Shown: one piece after another, positions 9,370 through 18,783 of the stretch
Layout of the letters: every line of letters starts with the position of its first letter
Position numbering within the stretch: position 1 is the stretch's first letter
Source: Durusdinium trenchii
Lineage: Eukaryota; Sar; Dinophyceae; Suessiales; Symbiodiniaceae
Direction: 5' to 3'
Assembly (NCBI GenBank): GCA_963970005.1
Contig: CAXAMN010025628.1
Coordinates: forward strand, 124,001-188,000
DNA length: 64,000 bases
Position numbers and translations under genes: made by a program
Notes under the pieces: model-generated
Told to the model about the DNA's origin: nothing
What the model saw: the letters and a program-made list of their open reading frames with translations, nothing else
Database searches by the model: none

Positions 9370-12190
9370 CCGTGACAGGAACCATTTAGAGAGTTTTCTT
9401 CACAACTCCAACAGCAGATTTGTGCAACATGCATGCTATCAACTTCGTGAATATGTTCAGGCGCGTGTTGCAGTTTCTGATCCCTTGTATGAGATGATCA
9501 AGAAGGAAGAGTTTGAACGCCAATACAATTCCAAGTTTTTGGAGGCGATTTCTTGTTCTCGTGTTGTAGTTGAGCCTGTAAGTTCAGGGACGTTTGAGCC
9601 ATCATCCAAGCTGAACTTAAAGGTACTACAAAACATCCTGAAGGGTATCTTCAAGATCCAGAAGGATGAGGAGCTTGCCAGAGAACGTGAGGAAGAAGAA
9701 GAACAGGCAGCTCAAAACATCTCAAACTTGATGGCAGATGATATGGAGCTTGATTTTGATGATGACAATGTGCCAGTATGGTGCTCCATTGTCAACAAGT
9801 ATAGAGAAGGTGATCAGGTGTTACAGGGAGAAGCAGTGAAGATTACTCATCTTTTTAAGGATGATAAGGACAATGAGAAGGCAACGGAGTTTTTCAGTTC
9901 AGAGAGGACAGATTATTTTGAGACCTCAGAATCTCTTCCAAGAACCATGGGAGAAAATCTTGTAGAGGACTTGCTCACCAAGGATGTCGCAGAACAAGCT
10001 TTTGAGGCAGGTGAAGAAGTTCCTCCTTACACAAGAGTCTCCACTATCACTGGTGAGATCTATACTGGTAGTATGAAGATTATGGAAGGTGAAGATATGG
10101 AAGAGGAAGTCCATGAAGAAGATCCTGCAGTTGAACTCGTAAAAGATGAAGAAGTTTTTGATGAGAATGCAGGTGTTTTTCCTTCAGAGGACACAAAGAT
10201 GGAAGTGGACCAGGAGGAAGCCAAGGATGAGTCAGCATCACACTTTCTGTCAAGAGAGACAGGTGAGGACTCAGCTGCATCGCACTTACAATCAGGTGAG
10301 AATGATGCTAACCTTGATGATACTTCAAGTCCGCGGAAATCTAAGAAAAGCCGCCTGAATAAAATTCCTGACCCTCATTTTCATGAAGAAGTTCAGGATG
10401 ATGCAACCTTTGAGGAGAAGAAAAAGGCGGTGGAGAAGATAAGAGAGGTCAGAGAGGATGATGGAGAGAAGAAATTGGAGGCTGAAACCCAAGAATCTTT
10501 TCCATCTGAAGTAGTTGTTGATACAGATACAGTGGATGTTGACAATACCTATGAGTTGCATACTTCACCTTTGAGGTTGCTTGGAGAGCTTACAGGAGAT
10601 CCAGGTATTGGCTTTCATCAACAATGCTACAGGGAAACTCACGCAAGATTGTTGAACCATGTTTGTTTCAGAAAAGGTGAGATTTTCCATCCTCACTATC
10701 AGTCAATGATCAACGAGGACGACTTTGTTCGATCCATTCGAAAGATCTGTCTAGTACCTCCACCTGATTGTTATGAGGACAGCTCAGAGCATGATTTGAA
10801 GAGATTTTTCATCAATGATGACCGTATCATTTATTTGGAGTACAAGTATCAGGTCGATCCCAGGGCCCTTGAAAGGGCAGAACAAGCTCGAGCAGATTTG
10901 GAGGTTACAAAGAAACATTTTAGAGAAGAACTGGAATCATATGGTCCCAATGGACCCAGTTGGGACTTTGTCACCTTCTATGAAGAGCTGTGCAGAAGGT
11001 TCCTTAAGGGAAGAATAGAAGAACAATATGGAACCAACTTATCGGCCAGCTCAGAGTCCTTGACGTTTTTATCCTGGAACTATGGCAACATGGTTCGTGG
11101 TCAGAAGTACACCACACCAAGGTTTCTCCAAGGACTTGATAGTGCAATGAGGCCACGCAAACAGAGTGACATGTCACTTCAATATGAGCAATTTGAAAAC
11201 AACCTTTTCTTCAACATGCTCTTCTTTTTACGTGCACATGTCGTGATTCTCCAGGAAGCTCATCTCCTTGTTCCTGCCAAGGATTTTCTTGAGCAAAAGA
11301 ATTGGACAGTTTGTTTCAATGATTGGGAAAATCTTGCAGTGATGGCTAGAATTGCGCCAGATGGCTATGTCAAGGTCATTGCTGGACATGACCAAGACCT
11401 TGGTCACTGTCAACAGCGTGATGTAACTTGGGCTATCTATGAGATTTGTTTTGGAGAAACAAGGCCTCGTCAAGAATTCAAGGATGCAGACTTTGAATTT
11501 GAGGACTATGGTCCTAAGGACCAGCGTGTTCCACTTACTCGAGCGAACATGCATATCATTTCTGGTGATGCAAATAGTTTGGCCTACAGAATGTCTGGGT
11601 ACAAAAGGCAGCCAATGGCTAACTATTATTACAGCACCATGCAGCATTGGATCCGCAGGTTTTCAGACGCCCGTGTAGCAGCAGATCCTGGTATCAAAGC
11701 ACCTATTCCCAGAACATTTTACAGTTCATCTTCACATGTCCTCAAGCAGTGTGAAGTTTACTTTGAGAAACTCTGGGAAGAATATTCTACAGAAGAAAAA
11801 GAAATATACCAGGGATCAAAGCTTGGCGATACGTGTTTGTCTACCATTGTTGAATGGGGTCATTCAATGAGTGAAGAGGAATATACAAATTCCACAGTGA
11901 GCACGAAGGAGTTCGTCTCTAATGTTTCAGAGAACTTTGCTATGATTGACACGGAGGTTATGTGCTCAAGACCCTCTGACGATGACAGTCATGGTCCAAT
12001 GTTTATTTCACTCAGACCAGCTTCCCTTTCATCTGGAGAAAGGAAGCTTTATCGCTGGGGCGAGACTCTTAGAGAGTCTAACTTGCGGAGGAAGGAGAGA
12101 CAGAAGGAGAATAAAAGGAAAGGAAGGCCGCCAACTTCTGATCAAGCAGCTCCATCGACTGCAGCGGCAGAAACTCAGAGCGGAGGCTGA
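9353..12190 (+). CDS. EEP-nuclease-like domain protein, retrotransposon-borne
   Basis: This open frame starts at 9320 after a stop; its first ATG is at 9494, so translation either starts there or enters by frameshift from the preceding ORF near 9336-9341. Numbered from 9353, residues 100-390 are highly acidic with many E/D runs and few hydrophobics. Residues 565-890 carry the ordered motifs of the endonuclease/exonuclease/phosphatase fold: LSWNYGN (N576), VVILQEAH (E635), VTWAIYEI (about 691), ISGDANS (D739, N741) and DDDSHGPMFI (H880). These correspond to the SWN, QE, GD-N and DH metal and catalytic motifs of APE1-like and LINE endonucleases. The last motif reads D-S-H, not S-D-H. The C-terminus is Lys/Arg-rich. 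An EEP domain is normal for LINEs but unexpected in a copia-type element. Substrate unknown. Confidence 0.62.
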   Translation: MWYLIDRDRNHLESFLHNSNSRFVQHACYQLREYVQARVAVSDPLYEMIKKEEFERQYNSKFLEAISCSRVVVEPVSSGTFEPSSKLNLKVLQNILKGIFKIQKDEELAREREEEEEQAAQNISNLMADDMELDFDDDNVPVWCSIVNKYREGDQVLQGEAVKITHLFKDDKDNEKATEFFSSERTDYFETSESLPRTMGENLVEDLLTKDVAEQAFEAGEEVPPYTRVSTITGEIYTGSMKIMEGEDMEEEVHEEDPAVELVKDEEVFDENAGVFPSEDTKMEVDQEEAKDESASHFLSRETGEDSAASHLQSGENDANLDDTSSPRKSKKSRLNKIPDPHFHEEVQDDATFEEKKKAVEKIREVREDDGEKKLEAETQESFPSEVVVDTDTVDVDNTYELHTSPLRLLGELTGDPGIGFHQQCYRETHARLLNHVCFRKGEIFHPHYQSMINEDDFVRSIRKICLVPPPDCYEDSSEHDLKRFFINDDRIIYLEYKYQVDPRALERAEQARADLEVTKKHFREELESYGPNGPSWDFVTFYEELCRRFLKGRIEEQYGTNLSASSESLTFLSWNYGNMVRGQKYTTPRFLQGLDSAMRPRKQSDMSLQYEQFENNLFFNMLFFLRAHVVILQEAHLLVPAKDFLEQKNWTVCFNDWENLAVMARIAPDGYVKVIAGHDQDLGHCQQRDVTWAIYEICFGETRPRQEFKDADFEFEDYGPKDQRVPLTRANMHIISGDANSLAYRMSGYKRQPMANYYYSTMQHWIRRFSDARVAADPGIKAPIPRTFYSSSSHVLKQCEVYFEKLWEEYSTEEKEIYQGSKLGDTCLSTIVEWGHSMSEEEYTNSTVSTKEFVSNVSENFAMIDTEVMCSRPSDDDSHGPMFISLRPASLSSGERKLYRWGETLRESNLRRKERQKENKRKGRPPTSDQAAPSTAAAETQSGG

Positions 12191-13100
12191 ATCTTAAATG
12201 ATGGCTAGGAAGTGAAGATACTTCTGATTACAGTTGATACTTTGCTTTCAGGCTTGACTTTAAGTTGCCAGGCTGAAGTTTTAAGCTTTAGCATGCAGAT
12301 AAATACAGTTTTACTAAACGGATATTATCTGCAGGTAGGTATGGACAGTTTTACAGAACTGATGATATCTACCACAGCCGCTCTTTTGGAGTGACCTCTA
12401 ATGGACAACCATTTATGGTTGATGATTAAGTCATTTTATGAATTTGCAATTGTAGTGCAAGATTTTTGTACATACATTTGCCGGTATCTCCTTCCTTTTG
12501 TTTTTGGCTGAATTTTTGGTGTCAATGAGAGAGAGTCCTTTTGATGCAGTTCAATTTTTGGTATAAGTCCTGTGTATGGAAGCGGCCGAGACCACTTTTC
12601 GAGAAGACCATTCCTCGGACCGAATTATTTACGCTCCTTGCATTTTGCAAGGCATTTTAATTCATTGCATTTTGTGCGGTCTTGAAATTTTTGTTCTTTC
12701 GTTACGCGGGTGTCGTTTACTGCTTTTATAGGTCTCTGTGCAAAAGAAGCCGCTTTCCTTTTGAATTTAGAATTTTCTGAAAGATTGACAGCTCTGGCTA
12801 TTTAAGGGCTATTGAGCGCCGGTACTGGTATCTTCGCCGGTGAACGATACAGTCTCCAGCCGAGATACATTGTCTTTGACTTTGTATTTGAGGTGAGTAA
12901 GCTATCGCTCCCTCACTGTATCTAGTATACCTTGAGATTACCTTTTCTATAGTGTGCCACACACTGGAATTGGTAAGTACAAGGCACCGTAGTTTCCTTT
13001 TTAAGCTTACTAGAGCTTGCTGGACTGTTTTAGCCTTACGGTGGAAAAATAGTGTGCGACATACGCAATAGGCTGGAGTGGACATGAATTTTGTGCCTGC
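12191..13100 (+). other. 3' untranslated region of element 1
   Basis: About 910 bp between the last ORF and the 3' LTR. It is T-rich at first, then mixed. I see no long ORF, no clear polypurine tract just before the LTR (the last bases are TTTTGTGCCTGC) and no other recognisable element. Confidence 0.6.
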
Positions 13101-13258
13101 TGAAATGTAGAGGCCTACTTGTACAGGTTCCACTCCAGTGGCCTATCTAGTGTGTCCATGCTTGGCTGCCATAAGGCTCAAGAAGAGGATAAGACTCTGC
13201 GTAGAAAAAGACACTAGCGGTCTGCACCTCAACCGTGCACGCCCTAGTCACTCTTTCA
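13101..13258 (+). repeat. 3' LTR of element 1
   Basis: A 158-bp copy of 4931-5088 with two substitutions. The spliced-leader-like GCCATAAGGCTCAAG is at 13168-13182. It is followed by CCCCC, matching the five bases before the 5' LTR. Confidence 0.92.
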
Positions 13259-13362
13259 CCCCCTCCCCAACCCCCACGGTTCGACTCCCAGCTGCGCGCC
13301 GTGTAGGGGGTTGGTTGAACGTGTGAACGTGGTTGGTTGTGTGTGAACGGTGGCTTGGTGTA

Positions 13363-13672
13363 AACGGTGCTGCTGCTGCCGCTCTGCTGCTTGCTGCTGC
13401 TGTTTGCTGCTGCCGCTGGTTGCCGCTTTTGTAGCTGCTGCTTTGCTACTTGTTGCGGCTTGGTGCTGCTGCTGCTGTTGCTGACGACGCCGCTGCTGCT
13501 GCTGCTGCTTGCTGCTTGCTGCTTGCTGCCGGTGGTGCTGCTGCTGCTGCGGCTTGATGCTGCGCCGCTGCTGCGTGGTGCTGCTGGCTGGCTGCTGGTT
13601 GGCGGTTGCTGCTGGCTGCTGGCTGCAGGCGGCTGCTGCTGCTGCTGCTGGCTGCTGCTTGCTGCATAGGAC
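13363..13672. repeat. CTG/GCT-rich trinucleotide tract
   Basis: About 310 bp built of imperfect GCT/CTG/TTG triplets directly downstream of element 1. All frames translate to low-complexity Leu/Cys, Ala or Gln/Ser runs, so the long reading frames here are by-products of the repeat and not genes. Confidence 0.85.
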
Positions 13673-13696
13673 TTGTACTTCACCGTTACAAGTTGT

Positions 13697-14285
13697 TTAC
13701 CCCTATTTCTAACCTAATGCATGCATAAGCGGGTGGTAAATTTACCCCCCAGGCGTGCTATAACCATACACCGGCTATTTCCTCAAGACTCTCTATTCTT
13801 GATACCTTTTACCAGTGCTTATCCTACACTACGGACGCCCTAGTGTATGCACAGTCCTTGTGATGCTTACCCCTCTTTCCGGCTCAAGGCATACATAAGC
13901 GGAGAGTAAATTTACCCCCTCAGATTTGCCATAACCATAAGCCGGCTATTTCCTCAAGACACTCTACTCCTTATACCTTTTACCAGTGCTTATCCTACAC
14001 TACGGACGCCCTAGTGTATGCACAGTCCTTGTGACGCCAGAAATGCTTACCCCTCTCTGGCACAAGGCATACATAAGCGGGGGGTAAATTTACACCCCAG
14101 ATTTGCAATAACCACAAGCCGGCTATTTCCTCAAGACACCCTATTCCATATACCTTTTACCCGTGCTTCTCCTACACTACGGACGCCCTAGTGTATGTAC
14201 AGTCCGTATGATGTCAGAAATGCTTACCCCTCTTTCCGACTCAAGGCGTACAAAAGCGGAGGGTAAATTTACCCCCCAGATTTGC
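13697..14285. repeat. Tandem repeat, 170-180-bp unit, about 3.3 copies
   Basis: Units begin at 13697, 13867, 14047 and 14224 with TTACCCCT. Each carries a near-perfect palindrome around GGTAAATTTACC, a CCGGCTATTTCCTCAAGAC block and a CTACACTACGGACGCCCTAG block. The last unit is partial and ends near 14285. Copies differ by small indels and substitutions. The units also contain (C)CGGCTCAAGGC or variants, reminiscent of the leader-like LTR motif, but the rest does not match a spliced-leader RNA gene. Confidence 0.85.
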
Positions 14286-15955
14286 CGATCACGCATCTTC
14301 GTGCCTGCCAACGAGTGCACCCGGGTTGTTCCAAAGTACCCTTCCCAGTCAGCGATGTCACATTTACATTCTTTAGCGCAAAGTATGTACATAGCAACCT
14401 TCCTCCCAAAACATGTAATCCCTACATGCTTTGCCGACTATGTAACCAGTACATCCGGTGCGATTCGGCTAGCTTTCGACCTCCTCCCCCTGGCCTCAAG
14501 TCTTCTCTTCTTTGTTGTGCCTTGGCTGCTTGGCCTTTGCCAGTCACTAGTGTGACATATTGTGACCTACTTCAGCTAGGCCAGCTAGTGGGCTGCAATT
14601 TTTTCGCGAGGTGTACAGCCCTTACAGCTATTTTACTGTACTTTGATCATGCAGTGGTTGAAAAGGACACTTGGATGAATCACTGATACTACTTGACGAT
14701 CGTGATACCCTCTCCGCAGCTTGCGGATGGACGGCGCCCTCTGCTGGAGCTCTCGCGCTGTTCGATTCGAATCGACGGCGCCCAGGCTGAGCAATATCAG
14801 AGTCCACCTGCCCGGGGCCCATGGGTCCATGGGGTCGTGGGACCGGGCGGGCGGTGCATTGGTACACTGCACCAAAAGCCGCCACCACCCACCGCATTGG
14901 TGTATGTCGTTGGTCCGATCTTCTTACTGCAATTTTTGATCTCAGTTGCTTGCAAAGCTGCTGTCCCTATGTAGGTGATCTTGGGCTCAGATTCGCAAAC
15001 TTGTTTGGGTGCAGATAGCGACGCCCCATCGTTGTCATCGTTGTATACTTGCCTATCCCAACCAATGACGGAAGTGGAAGATGGATCCTTCGAAGTGGAA
15101 GGCGATTTCCCCCTACAACCAGTGGATTTTGACCTTCATGTTGCTTGGGGGGAGCGCAGCTTCCCAAGGGAGCCTTTTTGCCCAAACGGGAGTGAAGCCC
15201 GGTTTGGCCGGGGTACGTCAGCATCATGGCCCTCAATAGATCTCAATGGATAGCCTGCCATGTCTCGCATGTCGCACGATGACGATTTCTGGGGGTCTCA
15301 CATGTCGTGTGATGCCCAATAATTGCCTGTTATCCTTTGCAAGAAGGGGATCTCTGTTCCCTGGGGCGACTGCCCCGATGGCCAGTCTTATTCTTGCAGA
15401 CGGTGCTTTCTAGCAAAGTGTATTCGCATGCGATTGGCTCTCGTTATAGAACCATTATAGAACTATAACGTATAAGTCGACGTAAGTCCAGTGTATATAT
15501 AATTGATGTGCAACCTCATTCGCAGGACGGTCGACTCGATAGACTCTGGTCCCTCTCCCATGCAGGTCCCACCCGCGAATTGCTGCGATTTGAGGTGCAA
15601 CCGACGGACATGCCGACGGCCTCTGGGCGGAAGGGGGGGATCTGGTTGGTGACCTTTAGGACCTTTGTAGGACCTTTGTGTCCCATATCAATCAGATCTG
15701 AAGAAAAGACGCCAGGGTGACACAGATCATAAGCGACCGACCGTGCAATTGGTTGACCCCAATCCGGCCATTCACCCCAACAAAACGACGACAGGACACG
15801 AACTGGCACACTCCCTGGCATTGTTTCCGACAAGTCTGAGCACAACATGTGGCACAAAAAGTACAGGTGCATCAGGACAACTTTCCTGTAAGTATAGTCC
15901 TCAATTCCTTACACGGCATTCTCACACTTTGGGCCGTTTCCCAACTTCTCCCCAG

Positions 15956-16071
15956 GCTCCCACCGTGGGGGCGCCACCACGACCGCCCACGGCGTCCACC
16001 GTGGCGACGCCGCAGCCCATGCCGACAGCGCCGCACGCCTGGAAATGGCCCAGGGCAGCACAGGGCAGGAT
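15956..16071 (+). CDS. Putative host exon, proline-rich
   Basis: A pyrimidine tract and CCCCAG acceptor (CTTCTCCCCAG) precede a block with almost exclusively G or C in third positions, encoding APTVGAPPRPPTASTVATP and continuing with PMPTAPHAWKWP. The downstream limit is uncertain; a GT at 16072 is one candidate donor. It may belong with the block at 16571-16702, which has the same strand and codon bias. No family recognised. Confidence 0.4.
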
Positions 16072-16428
16072 GTTAGAGAGGAGGAATTTCACCAAGTGAG
16101 AAGTGCCTCTTTTCATGCTCTTTCTGTCAGTCTTTGCTGTGTATTCGGGTGAGTGTCCTGGATTTGGTACGCTCCCCTGTTAATTCCTTTTTCGACGATA
16201 GAAGTTGAACAGACAGAAACATTCATCATTCATGCAGTTAATTGGTATCAGTTTTTATTCCTGCGCTAATGTCCGAGCATGTGAGGGAGTGTGCGGCCCT
16301 TATGAGAGTTTCTGGAGGTTGTGAAGCCCCTGGACGACGCATTGCACGAAGTGTAGCTTGGGCCCAGCAGCCCAAAAACAATAAACCTTTGTTTCGTGGT
16401 CGGACAACCCAAGAAGCGTAGGCAACTG

Positions 16429-16562
16429 GTTTATATAGATATATACATATACAGCCTATACAGATACATATATATATATATATACACCCGCATATCATTG
16501 TTTGGCTTGTGCCGATAAACATGTATATGTTATGTGCATATATGTACATATATATATACACA
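16429..16562. repeat. TA-rich microsatellite cluster
   Basis: Several (TA)n and (TACA)n runs, the longest around 16469-16483 and 16545-16560, lie just upstream of the exon-like block at 16571. Confidence 0.85.
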
Positions 16563-16570
16563 CATTTCAG

Positions 16571-16702
16571 CCTCTTTGGAAATATTTCGCCAAGGCCGCT
16601 CACGGTCGAGCCAGTGGCAGAGGTGAAGAAGCCACCCAGCAGGCCGCTGTCATTGGTCCCGCCGGCGTCGGAGCAGCTCCTCGGGCCGAGGTTCAATCTA
16701 AT
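16571..16702 (+). CDS. Putative host exon, basic and proline-rich
   Basis: It follows a TTTCAG acceptor and ends before a GTAGTA donor. In the frame starting at 16572 it encodes LFGNISPRPLTVEPVAEV and continues KKPPSRPLSLVPPASEQLL, with a clear preference for G or C in third positions. Together with 15956-16071 it suggests a plus-strand host gene with small exons. No domain recognised. Confidence 0.4.
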
Positions 16703-18687
16703 GTAGTAGTCTCGATTAATCAACCATAATCAAACCCTTCCTGCAGACATGGATTGCAAAGCTTCACACATGGAGGGTTGAAATCTGATAAAGAGTCCAC
16801 ATCAATATCTTTTCTGCGAAAAGCACCGGAACACGAAGCCAAAGAGAAAGACACATGCAAGATGCAAGACTAGCCTTCCTCCATGGGGCATTCTCAGGTT
16901 TCATGTGTGTCCATGCGCTGGGTTTGTTGAGTAGGGGATGAACGTCGGGAACTCATCTAGATGTTGAGTCCTTTTATCTTCTGACAATGTGGCCGGCAGT
17001 TCCAGCTTTGGGTGAACCACATCCAGTTCTGGTCTCTCAGCATGTCAGTGATTTCTTTTCAAGAAAGCTCGTCCAAAGGGCCGGGCTTGCCATTCCAAGT
17101 CCTGTACCCATATCCTATATGTATATATATATATATCATATATATTATGTGTCTCTATGAGGGCAGGGGTTCGCTTTTGTTTCTCTCTTGGTGTCCAGGA
17201 GCAAGGCTCCAGTGGTGGATGCAGATGTGACCTTCCTGGACTGAGCAGACCTGCCTACCTCACCGGTTCTTCGCTCGAGGGGCGAAGACATGACCTGTGT
17301 CCACAATGGTTGGTCTGGGGGAGAGTCAACCTCAATCAGAATCTGCTGTAGATCTTTGGGGCTTTGTGTTGCCAAGTCACTCTGAGCCAGATCCCCTTTT
17401 CCCTAGAGGCCCTTTGGCCACAGCCGTTGGGACTGGTGCTGTTGACCCAGTTCGCAGTGGCACACCCCTCGCGCCGTTCAGCATTCGGGCGACGTTCCAA
17501 CAGTCGAACTCGGCCCGTGAGTCGAATTGATGCTGGTCTTTTGGGTCCTGACTCAAGCCCAGTGAAGCGACAACCTTCACTTAAAGTTACCCCGCCAAAC
17601 ACACACACACGAAGAAGATGGGAAGTGCATTTGACGAGCACTTCCCACACCAATGCTACCCTGTGTGCCCAATTACAAAACCTGCTCGATATCACTGTAT
17701 TTCTTTGTAAGAGTGCACAGTGCAAAGCAACACCGAAATGTAACCTTTACATCCCAGGATTCGTTCTAAAGGTGAGGATTCAACACGCTTGGCAGGTCAA
17801 GTCCATGAGTAGAGGTCAAGCCCAGGAAATCCAACTGGCCTTGGAGTCAACGACCTCTGGGCCGTTGGCGCTGGCTGCAGAGCCGGGTGCTGTCGAGAAA
17901 AGGGGTAAGACCGGTGGTAGACCGGTGGCCGGGTGAGGGGGGTACCAATGGGGGGCAAGCTGGAGGAACGCAAGGGCCGACAGATGCGAAAGTGGGACGG
18001 GCTTTGGATGTAGGACCTAGGAATCCACTGAGTCCTTTTTGGAGCAACTAATGCAGACTGCGCAGCAGAATGGATACTTTTGGTGTCGCGAGACCGGGGA
18101 CTACGTGGCTTTGGACTTTGTTTGCGGGTGCTGCATGTTTGGAAGGAGTGTGCTGCAGAAGAGCTTGGGGGGTGCAATGGACAATCTAACCAAAACCGAT
18201 GAAAAGAAGGCACTTTCCACAATCCGTTTATATTCCTGGAAGCCTGCCGATTCTGCAACGCAATGTGCTGGCCCAGAGCCAACGTTCAGCATCCAAGACC
18301 CTCACAGCAAAAAGCCCGCCATGCGCCGCGGCTTGTTGCCGGCGCTGCTGTTGGCTGTGAGAGGGCCCAGCGTTGTTGAAACGACTGATGGTCCAAATTT
18401 TTGATGCGAATGGGCGAATGGGGGCCACTCAGCCCGTGTCCTTGCATAAGAGTTGCCTGATCTTGAACCTCCGGAATCATTCGAAAGCGATGCACAAGAA
18501 GTCCCGTAGTTTTGTGACAGAGCTATCTCAAGAGTGCCAATCCCCTGAACTTGGGAAGGGATTCGCGTTGAACCCAGTCACTCACTCAACAGAAAAAAAC
18601 ACTGTGCGGGCAGTGAAACTAGTTGGGAGTGATTGTTCTTGCCAACATTGACCACCCACATCTCTGAGGTGTGCCTGTGCCTCGCAG

Positions 18688-18783
18688 GCCTTTGCTTGCG
18701 TCGTGCGGCAGCTCCCTGTGAGGCAGACCTTTCTCCGGGTGGACATGAAGGGAGAAGCCTTGACGTTTCGTGATGAGAGTTGA
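18688..18783 (+). CDS. Putative host exon, 31 codons ending in a stop
   Basis: A GTGCCTCGCAG acceptor is followed by AFACVVRQLPVRQTFLRVDM and then KGEALTFRDES before TGA. Codon third positions are GC-rich. It could be a terminal exon, or an internal exon whose donor lies shortly before the stop. Product unknown. Confidence 0.33.
   Translation, partial: AFACVVRQLPVRQTFLRVDMKGEALTFRDES

Larger units (their letters stand above)
4931..13258 (+). mobile_element. Element 1: non-autonomous Ty1/copia-like LTR retrotransposon with accessory ORFs
   Basis: An 8,328-bp element is bounded by 158-bp direct repeats that start TGAAA and end TTTCA, differ at only two positions (4995/13165 and 5068/13238), and are flanked on both sides by CCCCC, consistent with a 5-bp target duplication (weak, because it is a homopolymer). 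Contents in order: LTR, initiator-tRNA-like primer site, truncated Gag, protease joined to RNase H, a KptA-like ORF, an EEP-like ORF, about 0.9 kb of 3' untranslated DNA, LTR. Integrase and reverse transcriptase are missing, so movement would need enzymes supplied by another copy. Confidence 0.88.

Noticed and set aside
13270..13300. tRNA-like B box GGTTCGACTCCC
   Set aside because: No matching A box, acceptor stem or paired T stem around it; it lies at the LTR border.
13147..13683. 178-codon Gln/Ser-rich minus-strand ORF
   Set aside because: It is a translation of the CTG/GCT-rich tract and part of the LTR; all frames there are open because of the triplet repeat.
13867..14240. Spliced-leader RNA genes in the tandem repeat
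   Set aside because: Only GGCTCAAG-like words match; the rest of the leader and a following intron donor are absent.
13697..14285. CRISPR-like array
   Set aside because: Units are whole 170-180-bp tandem copies without short constant repeats alternating with unique spacers, and the context is eukaryotic.
17364..17936. 190-codon plus-strand ORF
   Set aside because: No domain, mixed codon bias along its length and competing open frames; at most a part near 17448-17517 may be an exon.
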